From the NCBI GenBank assembly GCA_029204225.1, contig CM055109.1, forward strand, positions 33,573,963 to 33,637,962: 64,000 nucleotides of DNA. Reading direction: 5' to 3'. Below are positions 51,925 through 62,142 of this stretch, piece after piece (the first letter of the stretch is position 1; the number at the start of each line of letters is the position of its first letter). Origin of the DNA: Diphasiastrum complanatum (Eukaryota; Streptophyta; Lycopodiopsida; Lycopodiales; Lycopodiaceae). Made by a program: the position numbers and the translations under genes. The notes under the pieces were generated by a model. The model did no database searches. It was given only the letters and a program-made list of their open reading frames with translations, and was not told the DNA's origin.

Positions 51925-52330
51925 TGGCACTGCCACGCGTGGCAGTGCCATGCCCAAAAAAAAAATTTCCAGAAAACTTGCCATGACATGGCAAGTTTTT
52001 GCTTGCTGGTAAAATTTGCCACGCGTGGCAAATTTCAAAAACTTTTTTAAAATTTTTGCCACGTGTGGCAAAATTCAGCATTCTGGAAAAATATGCCACG
52101 CGTGCCAAATTTCCAGAATTTCAAGCGTGGCAGTGCCACGCGTGGCGTTACCATGCATGGCAGTGCCACGCGAATTTAAAATTTGAATTGCTTTGAGCCA
52201 CCCCCCAAAAAAAAAGTCTGTTCGGAAGAAGAGCCGGTGACGAAAAACTTTGATGGCGTGCCAGTGCCACGCGTTCATTGCCACGTAGTTTGCCACGCAA
52301 TTGCCACGAACATTGCCACTCAAGGGCCGT
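51925..52330. repeat. Palindromic GCCACG array, copy 2
   Basis: Includes a perfect 24-bp palindrome at 52012-52035 (AAATTTGCCACG and its inverse) and many shorter ones (GCCACGCGTGGC, CCATGCATGG). It is about 50 bp longer than the 31-kb copy and better preserved: GCCACGCGTGGCAGTGCC at 51932 reads GCATGGCAGTGC in copy 1. Confidence 0.75.
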
Positions 52331-53880
52331 CGGGTCAAATCTGGTCCCCGTCTTATGTGTGTGGCAATGGGCCTATATTTGTAGTTGTGATCCTATTGAT
52401 ACAACATCCATCCCATGAAGAATTGTGGATCTCCCCATATCCGAAATACAAGCACATGAAGACATTGGTCACAATTCTACACTTACATATGGTAATTCTG
52501 CCTATAGCTGAAAAATGGTAATTCTGCCTATAGCTGAAAATTGTTTCTATCCAGATTACACAACCAACTAGAATCCGATTTGGCAACGGATCCATAAAGG
52601 TGTTAGGTAAATTGTGGTAAATGCTAATATACCAAAAGTTCCTATCAGTAGATTGTCATAGAACAAATAACAAAACTATAACAGATTAACCTGACATATC
52701 AAAATCTGACTAATAACCATTCACAAAGTGCAATGAAATTGAATAACATGATTGCATTCCACATCTCCGTTATTACAATACAATACAATAAAATGGCAGA
52801 GTATATCCATCACATAAACTAGAATTTCCATTACATCAAGGATCGTACCAAGGAAAAAGACATTACTCAAGTTACATTCCATCTTAACATTGAAATATAC
52901 ATGATTTGGACAGTGAAGGTAGTGACACAATTCTACACCAAAACTACTCGAAAGGTCTAAAGCAAGGCACTCCTACTTGCAGCCTACAGCTTGACATAAA
53001 CTTGTATCACAACTCACAGAATGCTCGGCTCTAACCCTTTTGACACTTGATCACACTTTTGCTATCCAGTGTAAAACCAAGAGTCCCCTTTGTGACTACA
53101 AGTTCCCTATTTATACAATCCTGAACTCACCGTTCCCACAACTCCGCAAAAGACCACCACTGTTTTGTATGTAGTTCTCTTGTAGTTGGTACAACTTCCA
53201 TTGCTAAGACCACATCAAGATTGCAATCGTCACACATGCGGTTTCTTCTGGTCCGTTCAACTTCCATTCCTCTTTACCCGCATATGATCTTTCCATTCTA
53301 AATCAACAACCCTAAAAACAATCTTTTTGGTGCTTTTTGTCCTATCTACACATTACTGAACACACCCTAGTCATCCCTATAGCAATTTACCCTAATCCAT
53401 CTACCTAACAACATTAATACGACTAGAGGTCTGAGCTCTTAAACAATCTTATACATACAAAATACCTTAAAATGGCCTATCTAATAGGGAAGTTGGCTTA
53501 TTTTGGCAACTCTAATAATGTTGTAGCAGACACAGTTGTAGGCGAAGTTATCTCACCCAAAACACTTCCAACTGGTGCCAATTCAAAATGTCATAATACA
53601 CGTAACAACAACTGATCCTTATCATTCACAAATCTTGACACCAAATGTGGTGTTCAACCGGTTAACATGATGTGATTCAAACATTGTTGGAGGGTTTACG
53701 GATATCGAGAAAACCTTAGCTAGATTATTCATTTATAAGTGAGAGGGATTTGACACCTGCGTGTGTAAGTCCAAGCCGATGATGAGATAGTTATTTGATT
53801 AGTTAAAAGCTAATAACATGACTTGAGGCCTTTTTGCGGCAATTAAATGTTGTTAGGCCTAATAGTCAAGCTAGTGAATA
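52331..53880. repeat. E-unit distal non-coding region, second copy
   Basis: Direct copy of 31346-32890, with a 27-bp tandem duplication near 52500 (TGGTAATTCTGCCTATAGCTGAAAA twice). Similarity ends near 53880. No gene is seen. Confidence 0.6.
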
Positions 53881-53884
53881 AAAA

Positions 53885-54134
53885 AATGCAGAATGGATAC
53901 CAAGAATATATCGAGAATATCAATGGATCTTGATGCATCCCTTTGCAAAAGACTCATTCCGAAACCGAAAAAGATCGGATGACATATAAAGAAGCTCTTG
54001 GAAAGGAAGGATAATGGATTTTAAAGTATCACCTGCCGGTCAATCTATCACGGAAGTTTTAGTTCAACATGCTTATCTTCACGATGAGCTCAACATTCAT
54101 GATCTGAATCCAAATGATGGAAGGAAATGCAACT
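53885..54134 (+). pseudogene. Unknown exon-like coding fragment
   Basis: One plus-strand frame runs AEWIPRIYREYQWILMHPFA, then RNRKRSDDI, one TAA, WKGRIMDFKVSPAGQSITEV, then LVQHAYLHDELNIHDLNPND and GRKCNC before GTAAGT at 54134. A single stop in over 80 codons and a donor at the end suggest a former exon. It lies beyond the 3' end of the CENH3-like/C48 gene on the opposite strand. No family recognised. Confidence 0.35.
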
Positions 54135-55160
54135 GTAAGTTTTTAGATTCAATTTCTTTAGATTTAGCATTTTATTTTGGGGAGATCTTCAGTCACTTCA
54201 ATTCCAAAGATCACTACAATCGACGCTTGCCCTTGTTGATGTCTCGTATATATTGGTTGTATTTTTTGTCTTCATTGCCTTGGTATGTATTGTCCTTGTC
54301 TTGGCATATTTGAATATGTTCAGAAAATGAACTGATGAAAGCTTTGTTGTAACAAAACTAAGTTTGTTGCATGTTTGGATTGGTCGTGGCAAAGATTCCA
54401 TCAGATCATCTTTCTGAACTTATCCAAAAAAAGACCATGGTAAAGGCAAGGCAGACCAAGGCTATGAAAAACAAACATGTCGAAAAACCATAGAAATTGA
54501 TGATGAATGAATCATAACCTGAATTAGTAACAGAAAAAAAAACAAGTCAGAACAACTATAGAAAAACTATAAATATATTTCTATTAAAAAATTTTGTACA
54601 TGTGTCTCATCCACATCATGTGAGACGAATATTTAATCAGTATCAACTATCTATGATATGAGTTTTCGATAACAAGATTCATTGTCTCCTACATGAAATG
54701 CACTATCTCCATTGGGGAGATCTTTCGTTACTTGAATTCCAGTGACTCTACAATCGATGCTTGCCCTTGTTGTATTTTTGGTCTTCATTGCCTTGGTCTG
54801 TATTGTCCTTTTCTTGGCATATTTGGACATGTTCAGATCATGATCTGATCAAAGCTGAGTTGCAACAAATCTAAGTGAACTAATGTTGCATGTTTGGATT
54901 GGTTGTGGCAAAGGCTCAATCAGATCATCATTCTGAACTTATCCAAAGAAGACCATGGTAAAGACAAGGCAGACCAAGGCTATGAAAAACAAACATGTTG
55001 AAAAACAGTACAAATTGAAGATGAATGAATCATAACTTGAATTGATAAGAGGAAAAAAAACAAGTAAGAACAACCATAGAGAAACTGTAAGTTTATTTCT
55101 ATTAAAGTTTTCAATACATGTTTCTCATCCACATCAAGTGAGACAAATATTTAATCAGTA
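54135..55160. repeat. Tandem partial duplications of the gene 3' end
   Basis: The segment after GGGGAGA(T/C)CTT occurs at 54178, 54714 and, as part of the last C48 exon, 55297. Units share CTTGCCCTTGTT, TTGGCATATTTG and GACCATGGTAAAG and end in the last exon plus 3' flank. The middle unit keeps a shortened last exon (about 54655-54730). So the 3' end of the minus-strand gene was copied about three times with unit lengths near 536 and 583 bp. Confidence 0.65.
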
Positions 55161-57124
55161 TCAACTATCTATGATCTCTAAATCCATTTCTCCAGTTGGA
55201 AGTAGCTTGGGTGGAGAACACTCGACCACTGCAATTGGATATGAATTTTCGATCACCAGCTTTATGGTCTCCTGCTTGAAGTGCATTATCTCCATTGGGG
55301 AGACCTTCGGGCATTTAAACTAAAAAAAAACATAAACACAGTTAAAGGTAATTAATTAAATATCAGATAATAGGAATTTGTATATGAAAAAAACAAAAAA
55401 ATAATTAAAAATAATTAAGCGAATATTACGCCTTCCAGATTTGGAAGTCCATCTTGTAATGCAAGCCAATTGAAAAAGTGTTTGGCATTGCATACAATAT
55501 ACCAACCACAGCTGACAGAATCAACCTGCTGGGAGGATGGTAGATCCAAATTGAACATTATGAGATATCAGATCAACGCGCAGGATGTAAGAATAAAATC
55601 TACAACGGAAACAAGCACGCGTCGAACTGATATCAAAAAAAAATTTAATTGAATACGAATCAGCGCTCACTTTATGAAAGTAAACCAATCAATAACTACA
55701 AGGGTGCATTGAACCGATATTGAAAAATTTATACCTCTGCATCAACCATTTTCAGCTTGGAATATGCTTTTGCATTTGGTACTGGAAAGAGTTCTAGTAT
55801 TTTTTGTATATAGTTCCTAGAAATTTTGTGTGTGTGTGTAATAGAGTTCATCTTTAAACAAATTGGATTACACAGACCCTCATCATTGATGTACAAGGAC
55901 AACACATATAAGCTACAATGATCACTAGAATCAAAAAACAATAAATTTATGAGAATCGATGTGAAATCAAAATTCATATAAAAAATTCAATAAAATAAAA
56001 TCAACACTTACTTTGTTATGTATGGCAACATGAGAATTGGAGTCCCCAGTCTGACGTATTGAAACATATCATCGTGCATACTTTTAAAATCAGGGAAATT
56101 AAATACAGTCATGAATTGAAGGGAAAACAATGGAACATCTATAAACAATGGGTTCTGGACAACCTCCATCTAGTACTGAATTGCCCCACCACCTAATGTC
56201 GCCTAGCATTTTATTCCTACTTTCTAATTCACCAGTATCTAAACTAGAAAGGGGGAGACCAACATTGGTCTTTGGCATCCTAAAACTGTATCAAGACCTA
56301 AACCTTTAAGATATGTGTTGAACAATTGGTCATACTGTACATATTGAGGAGTATTTACAAAGTCAAGTGTAGGGGGTGACAGAAGTAAAACTGATAAACC
56401 ACATAAAGATTTGTCATTCAAAATTGGTTCTACCTTTGCACTAAGAAAATCATCTGAATCACTTACAAGAACAGGAGGAGGGGAACTAATATTTATGGGT
56501 TTAGGATGAGGAGGAGATTTACAAGGTGGAGATTTATTAGGAGAGGAAGATTTAGCATGAGAAGTTAAAAATGGAGTGGAAGGAGAAGAATGCCTTGAAG
56601 AAAGAATAGTATTCAGAGGAGATGACTTGGAAAAATCCCTTGCTTTAGATAGAGGGTCAAGAGACCTCCTCTTCTTTGAAACACTCCCGTTCTGTATACG
56701 AATAACAAGCCAAGTTGGTTGCGATTCCTTTCGTTTTCTCCTCTCTGAATCTTGTTTTGGAGGAGATGAGGGAGCAGGTATTCAACAAACTTGTCATATG
56801 TGTCCCGAAGCCTGAACACAATTTTGAAATCCTTGGACATGATGGTCACCCTCTTGGCATGGACAGTTTGCAACAATAGTATCTGAAAAAAATTTCACCT
56901 GGAAATCCTCATATGCTGTGCAGCACCTCAATTGCCGTTACAGTCCATCTCACATATGCAAATAGACTTCTTGTAATGTCTCTGATGGATTTCTGTATGT
57001 GAGATTTTGGAATCAAAAGATTATTTGTCTTCTGAAACTTCCGAATATCTTTGAGCCAAGGTGCGTCTCTTCTTATGCCCCTTGGCCTAGGAGGTGGTGG
57101 TGGTGGACGAGGTGGGGATCCCAT
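55161..57124 (-). pseudogene. CENH3-like: CENH3-like histone fold plus Ulp1/C48-like protease module
   Basis: From ATG 57124: a short Pro-rich tail (MGSPPRPPPPPPRPRGIRRD), then the H3 fold: LKDIRKFQKTNNLLIP (alpha-N), IQKSIRDITRSLF (alpha-1), VRWTVTAIEVL (loop 1 and alpha-2), AYEDFQVKFFSD, then HAKRVTIMSKDFKIVFRL. RW in loop 1, FSD and KDF are typical of plant CENH3 rather than canonical H3. Two frameshifts lie inside the fold. Next comes an open frame (56781-56239), then protease exons ending at 56012, then 55924-55735, 55525-55430 and 55319-55161, joined by GT-AG introns. These read MLPYITNDHCSLYVL, KMNSI and VDSVSCGWYIVCNAKHFFNW: the His...Asp...Cys order of C48 proteases, with Asn at the Asp position. 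It ends at a TGA at 55161-55163. Joined, the last three exons stay in frame. Probably a pseudogene overall. Confidence 0.7.
56239..56781 (-). CDS. 180-codon Ser/Pro-rich open frame between the H3 fold and the protease
   Basis: The frame opens after a TGA at 56784-56782 and has no ATG at its start, so it is an internal exon or a frame-shifted continuation of the histone part. It starts IPAPSSPPKQDSERRKRK, continues with WLVIRIQNGSVSKKRRSLD, then a low-complexity Ser/Pro segment (SSPNKSPPCKSPPHPKP), an acidic spot (VSDSDDF) and a hydrophobic end (SLCGLSVLLLSPPTLDF). RKRK and KKRR look like nuclear localisation signals. A shifted frame (PKTNVGLPLSSLDTGELES) carries on toward the protease exons. 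No family recognised. Confidence 0.45.
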   Translation of the reverse strand: MPAPSSPPKQDSERRKRKESQPTWLVIRIQNGSVSKKRRSLDPLSKARDFSKSSPLNTILSSRHSSPSTPFLTSHAKSSSPNKSPPCKSPPHPKPINISSPPPVLVSDSDDFLSAKVEPILNDKSLCGLSVLLLSPPTLDFVNTPQYVQYDQLFNTYLKGLGLDTVLGCQRPMLVSPFLV

Positions 57125-57532
57125 GTAAAAGTTAGAACTTTATTTCAATAGGCCAAGGCTATTATGGGCTTTACCGCATAATGCCCTCTAGCATGAGGAT
57201 GCATGCAATTGTGATTGATTCTGATTAAATCATAACAATAGTAAACATGCATAGTTTAATCATTATACTAGTGTAAAGAACACAAGTAAACACTAAGAAA
57301 TATAAATTATTTGATGTACTTTTCTCACTAATGGCTAACGTAGCAGGAACTAAGAATTAGTGCTTTCTAATTCGAATACTCCCGCTGGAACTGGTTTTAG
57401 GGGGAATTACTCATTTGGAATTTAGGCACCGTCGCTTTTGGCTTGAAATTTTTCTACTCCAGGCTAATGTCGTCTCTAGTGTCTTTATAAATCAAGTACA
57501 AAAAGGTAAAGCACGCTCTCTTGTCTGTCTGT

Positions 57533-57726
<194 letters not shown>

Positions 57727-58984
57727 TATGGCGATCATTCACTTATTCTCTATGTTTGCCACCTTGTTTCTACTTCAGGTGTCTTTAGCTTCGTCTCTAG
57801 ACGCTTCCTTTAGCGTAACAAACCTATGTGATGATTTCATAACAGCGAGTTGTTCAGATGGGACTAAATCTTTGGGCGTCCATGTGGTGCGCAGTGGTCT
57901 CCGTTGGTCGTATAATTTCACTGCAACTGAACAAACCGAATATATCTGTGATTTCACAAGAAGGGAGGGCATTACATTGCAGGCAGCCAACCTGCAGATA
58001 TGGACTTGGAAATTGAACTTGGACGTAAGGCTAAACCTTCTTTCTCCGCTAATTCTTTTGATTGCATAGCTAAAGTGTCATGGTCTGAGACTTGCTCGTG
58101 ATTTTGGAATATTAAATTACAGATTGCAAAAATCTAAAATGAATGCGCATTCCCTCGTTTGCCACGCAAGGACCTCTGAAGCTCCGCTGGCACAGTCATT
58201 GCTGGCTTCCACTGGACATTCGTGCTCCTGAACTCTCGATGTACAGCTCAGGACTTCTTCCTGTCTTGCTGTCCAGCATCCTATTTACGCCTCCTAAGTT
58301 GCCTCCCTAGCTGTAAGTTGCCTGTGTCATTGAAGCTTATAATCCCAGCGTTCAGTCGATGCGTTTAACAAAGTGTGGCTCCCTTTTTTCACTCAGCCGC
58401 TGTGTTGTCATTCCACCCAGAAGTCAGGTAATGTCCACATCCCCAAGACGTCTTAATTAGGTAAGTATGTCTTGCGATTGTTACACGTGCAATCTGCAGG
58501 ATAATGGTATGTGTTTGCTTTTCGATTCTAGCATGGACTTGGACTTAGCATAAAACAAATAGAAAATCCGCTGCTGCAACTTGCATCAAGTAAAGGATTT
58601 TTAGCCAGAGAAACCTAATACAAGAATAGACATGGTCTGTCTGAAGTGTGCTACTAACTTGTCGTGCTCTTAATTTCTATATGTTTATAGATTGACATCT
58701 TTTGCAATCTAAGTTATGATAAAATTAGAATCTATAAAACCTTGGCAATACAGAAATGTCAATGGAGGTTGGAGAATGTCTACGTTGTTATGAGCATCTA
58801 TTTGCATATATGACCTCAAAACTTATCGTTTTCTTGCTACCTTTCACAGCATGAAGGAAATCCGAATCTAGACTGGGTTGTCAAACCAACTGAATCTGGT
58901 TACTATACAAAAACGGTAGGGAGGAGGCTTTGTGCCTTGGATGTGATACACAAGTCGATTGTTGACGATGCAAAGGTGATCTTC
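57727..58984 (+). pseudogene. S1-family secreted protein, copy 3 (best preserved)
   Basis: ATG at 57727: MAIIHLFSMFATLFLLQ signal peptide, cleavage probably after SLASSLDA, then FSVTNLCDDFITASC, SLGVHVVRSGLRWSYNF, TEYICDF. The first frame runs to 58069 but after CDF the sequence (EGITLQAANLQIWTWKL) does not resemble S1. A later exon-like stretch (58852-58984) after TTTCACAG encodes HEGNPNLDWVVKPTESGYY and CALDVIHKSIVDDAKVIFN and is open in this copy only. S1 genes usually have no introns and about 130-150 residues, so an intron-containing or fused derivative is possible. The secreted role (pollen-pistil or other signalling) is family knowledge. Confidence 0.65.
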
Positions 58985-58985
58985 A

Positions 58986-59320
58986 ACAATAAATTAAGTC
59001 AAAAATTTGAATTTCATATAACCTATAAATACTTACCATAACCTAGACCAATGATAAGGCCATGCACCTTGGAGATCATTGGAGAATTTCCATGGCAGTC
59101 CTTTTGTTACATAGACTTGAATACCCATAAATGAACCTCACATCCTTGCTAAAGAAAATTAACAACACGAATTCCACTACAGGCATGTCAAAAAGAGGTG
59201 ATAAGTATGATTTAAGAATGGGTTTTGGAGAACTAAAGTTCACCAAGCCATTTAGGCTAATGTCAAGGCCAAAAATAAATGCTTGTAAAATTGGAGATTG
59301 ATTTATATAATAGCTCATTT
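58986..59320 (-). repeat. X-repeat fragment (inverted)
   Basis: Minus-strand copy of the exon-like block, with KDVRFIYGYSSLCNKRT in one frame. Together with the plus-strand copy at 59790-60200 it forms an inverted pair around a copia scrap. Confidence 0.6.
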
Positions 59321-59455
59321 TTGTAGGGTGTTTCTAGAGAGTGAGTATATGAATTTAGGTCATGAGTAAGAATATGAAATCTAACTTAAATTTGTTTAGC
59401 GAGTTAGTGGGTTGAGATTGCAAATATTGGAGTTATCATCGAAGCCAAATAATGT

Positions 59456-59690
59456 CCTTTACTATACAGATGATGCAACAAATTCGAACTCAATAACGGA
59501 CAGGAAATGCATTCTTGCTTTTGATTGTTCCATGAAATTTGGTACTTACTCTACAAGAAAGCTCATGTAGCCAAAGTGCATTTTCTACTACTCTCCACTT
59601 TTCCAACCCAAACTGAGTCTGAAGTAGCATTTAGAATTGGTGCATTCTCGGAATCTCTATCATAACACAAATCATAGTGCTTTGTGGGCT
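59456..59690 (-). pseudogene. Copia RNase H scrap (minus strand)
   Basis: Minus-strand frames give CYDRDSENAPILN, DSVWVGKVESSRKCT, FGYMSFLVE and ISWNNQKQE with shifts, the same RNase H region as 36379-36548. 59321-59455 and 59691-59789 show no recognisable gene. Confidence 0.6.
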
Positions 59691-59789
59691 TGTATGTACA
59701 TCAAATGCTCTTTGTAGAACTTTCCAATGTGGTACTCATGTATTCAACATGTATTTGCAAACAATGTGTGCACTGTGTATGCAAGGCCA

Positions 59790-60424
59790 ATCTCCAATTT
59801 TACAAGCATTTTATTTGGCTTTAAATTAGCCTAAAAGGATTTGTGATCAACTTTAGCTCTCCAAAGCCCATACTTAAATGATACTTATCACCTCTTTTGA
59901 CATGCCTTTAGTGGAATTCTTGTTTTTAATTTTTTATAGCAAGGATGCGAGGTTCATTTATGGGCGTTCAAGTCTATATAACAAAAGAACTTCCATGGAA
60001 AATTTTCAATGATCTCCAAGTTGGCATGACCTTATCATTGGTCTATGTTCTGGTAAGTATTTATAGGTTAGATGAACTTCGAATTTTTTACTTAATTTAA
60101 TTGTCTTATGTATTTGTTAAGCCTTACTAATGAAATTATGACTTTTTCAATTTAGATTTGTGAATTTGATTATACTCCAATCTCACAATTAGATTTAGGC
60201 CATTGGTGGAGGGCTCAATTATGCAACATGGAAATGAGTCTGCATTCACGAAAACAAGAACGTAGCATGCATGCTTGATAAAAGGCAAAAACAATTTTTT
60301 TTCCATTGGGGCCTGCTTTGATTCCACAATGTTGTCTCTTATTGTACCCTTGCAATGCTCGAATCTAGAAAAATGACAACCGAATTTCCCGAGGATCTAT
60401 TTGTATGGTATATGATAGTGTCTT
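59790..60424 (+). repeat. X-repeat fragment plus linker
   Basis: Plus-strand exon-like block (59940-60050) and following exon ICEFDYTPISQLDL, then 60210-60424, which matches 61640-61855 and, inverted, 24130-24295. One extra G in TTTAGGCC shifts the frame. Confidence 0.6.
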
Positions 60425-61540
60425 CTTATGGAGGATGTATCCAAATTGTTTTCTATATTAGATGAAGAATTGATCGAGTTTCCAATGATGTGTCTTGAAG
60501 TCTACATGCTTGATGGTTGGCACTAATTATCTAAAATTGTGAATACTAAAAAGTGAATAGCTTTAATATTAATCATGATTATTGTGAATGCTAATCGTTA
60601 TTATAATAATATTGATCTTGATTACTTGTGAATACTGATCGTTTACTAAAATATTATGAGTACTTATCATTATATTGTGAATAAGAGTTGTCAATATTTG
60701 AGGATCATTGCCAACTTGAGCTGACTTTTTGAAATTTGTTTCTTTTTGACCAAAATTCCAAAACGGTGAACATATTTAGTGGCCAACTATTAAACCCTTT
60801 GTAAGAAATTATCATCAAAGATCACCTATTATGTGCAATCTTAACTGTACAATTGTAAAAACTGTTATTTACTTTTGTGATAGTGGATGTGATAGTGTAA
60901 CCTCTTGCAACTTAAAACGTTAAAAGAAACAAACGAATCTCACCATAACTGAACTTATCAATAACCACCTCTTTAGCAAAAAAGCTTCTAAATGCATTTG
61001 TTTGTATCTCGAAGATAAAATTGTAATAAAAAAGATCTCCTTTATCAATCCAACAATTTCACCATTATGGAAAGGCCGTTGTGGTATGATACCATGAGGT
61101 TTTTGTTTTATTCGGAGAAGACAAATGAATTCCAACACCTAAATAGGAATCTCATGTTCTTAGAATCCGTTAACCTAATCATTTGTTTGATTATCTAGAT
61201 AAGTACTCGTTTACTCCAGGCGTAAATCCAATCATGGTAGGGATAAGACCTGCCAATAAACAAGTACAGCTGGATATTACAACCTATCATATAGGCCTTG
61301 TGTCTAATTATATGCCAGGTTTAAAATACGCACATAGCCAGATAAAAAGTTAGAACAACATTGCCTGTGAAATAGTTAAGAAAAGAATTGTCAATATGCA
61401 GAGAATGTACCAAGCAGGCAGTAGTGTTTACTCTATACGCTAATAGTGATATTAACCTTGATTGAACTGGGCTTTCTTACAGTGCTTACCTCAGAATCTT
61501 AACATTGAATATTGAATGGTACACTATCTAATGCTTATTA
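60425..61540 (+). repeat. T-repeat copy 4
   Basis: Direct copy of 37591-38700, with small deletions. No gene recognised. Confidence 0.65.
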
Positions 61541-61860
61541 TGTTTTTGTTAAGCTTTAACTAATGAAATTATTGACTCTTCAATATAGATTTGAATTTGA
61601 TTATATTCCAACATCACAATTAGATTTAGCCATCGGTGGAGGGCTCAATTATCCAAAATGAGAGTGAATCTACACTAAAGAAAACAAGCACATAGCATGC
61701 ATGAAAAAAGGCAAACCATTTTTTTTTCCGTGGTCCATGCCTGATTCCACGTAGTTCTTCTTCCTATTGTGCCCTTGCATGCTAGAATCTAGAAACATGA
61801 CAACTGAATTTATTTGAAAATGTAATTGTATTGTTTATGACAGTGTCTTCTTATGGAGGA
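61530..61860 (+). repeat. X-repeat 3' fragment, interrupted by copia
   Basis: Matches 14790-14940 and 60150-60424. The last bases TTCTTATGGAGGA are followed at 60412-60424 by TGTATCC in the uninterrupted copy, but here by an LTR. Confidence 0.65.
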
Positions 61861-62120
61861 TGAGTTAGAATTAAAGTTAGAATCACTGTGTTATTGTAGC
61901 CTATCAGTGGATAAGGATCAGTTGGCCTCGCCACAAGGCAAGTCAACGGGACACGCGTCTCGCCAACAGCAACCTGGGTCATGCATGGGTTGCCTAAGTG
62001 AACAACTATATGTACAGCGTAATTTCATTTGAGAAATACAGTTGCTATGTGAGCTTGCTGAGGAGAGTGATTTTTTGTCTGTGTTACTGTGTAGCATGAT
62101 CTGTGTTCCTGTGCAAAGCA
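61861..62120 (+). mobile_element. Copia 5' LTR
   Basis: The start at TGAGTTAGAATTAAAG is fixed by the empty-site comparison with 60412-60430. It ends near GTGCAAAGCA, giving TG...CA ends and about 260 bp. CAACTATATGTACAG at about 62002 is a plausible TATA region. GAGGA before the LTR is the expected 5-bp target duplication; its partner lies outside the window. Confidence 0.7.
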
Positions 62121-62130
62121 AATTCTAAGT

Positions 62131-62142
62131 TGGTATCAGAGC
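62131..62142 (+). promoter_or_regulatory. Primer binding site, initiator-Met tRNA
   Basis: TGGTATCAGAGC is the standard plant copia primer site, complementary to the 3' end of initiator methionine tRNA. It lies just after the LTR. Confidence 0.85.
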
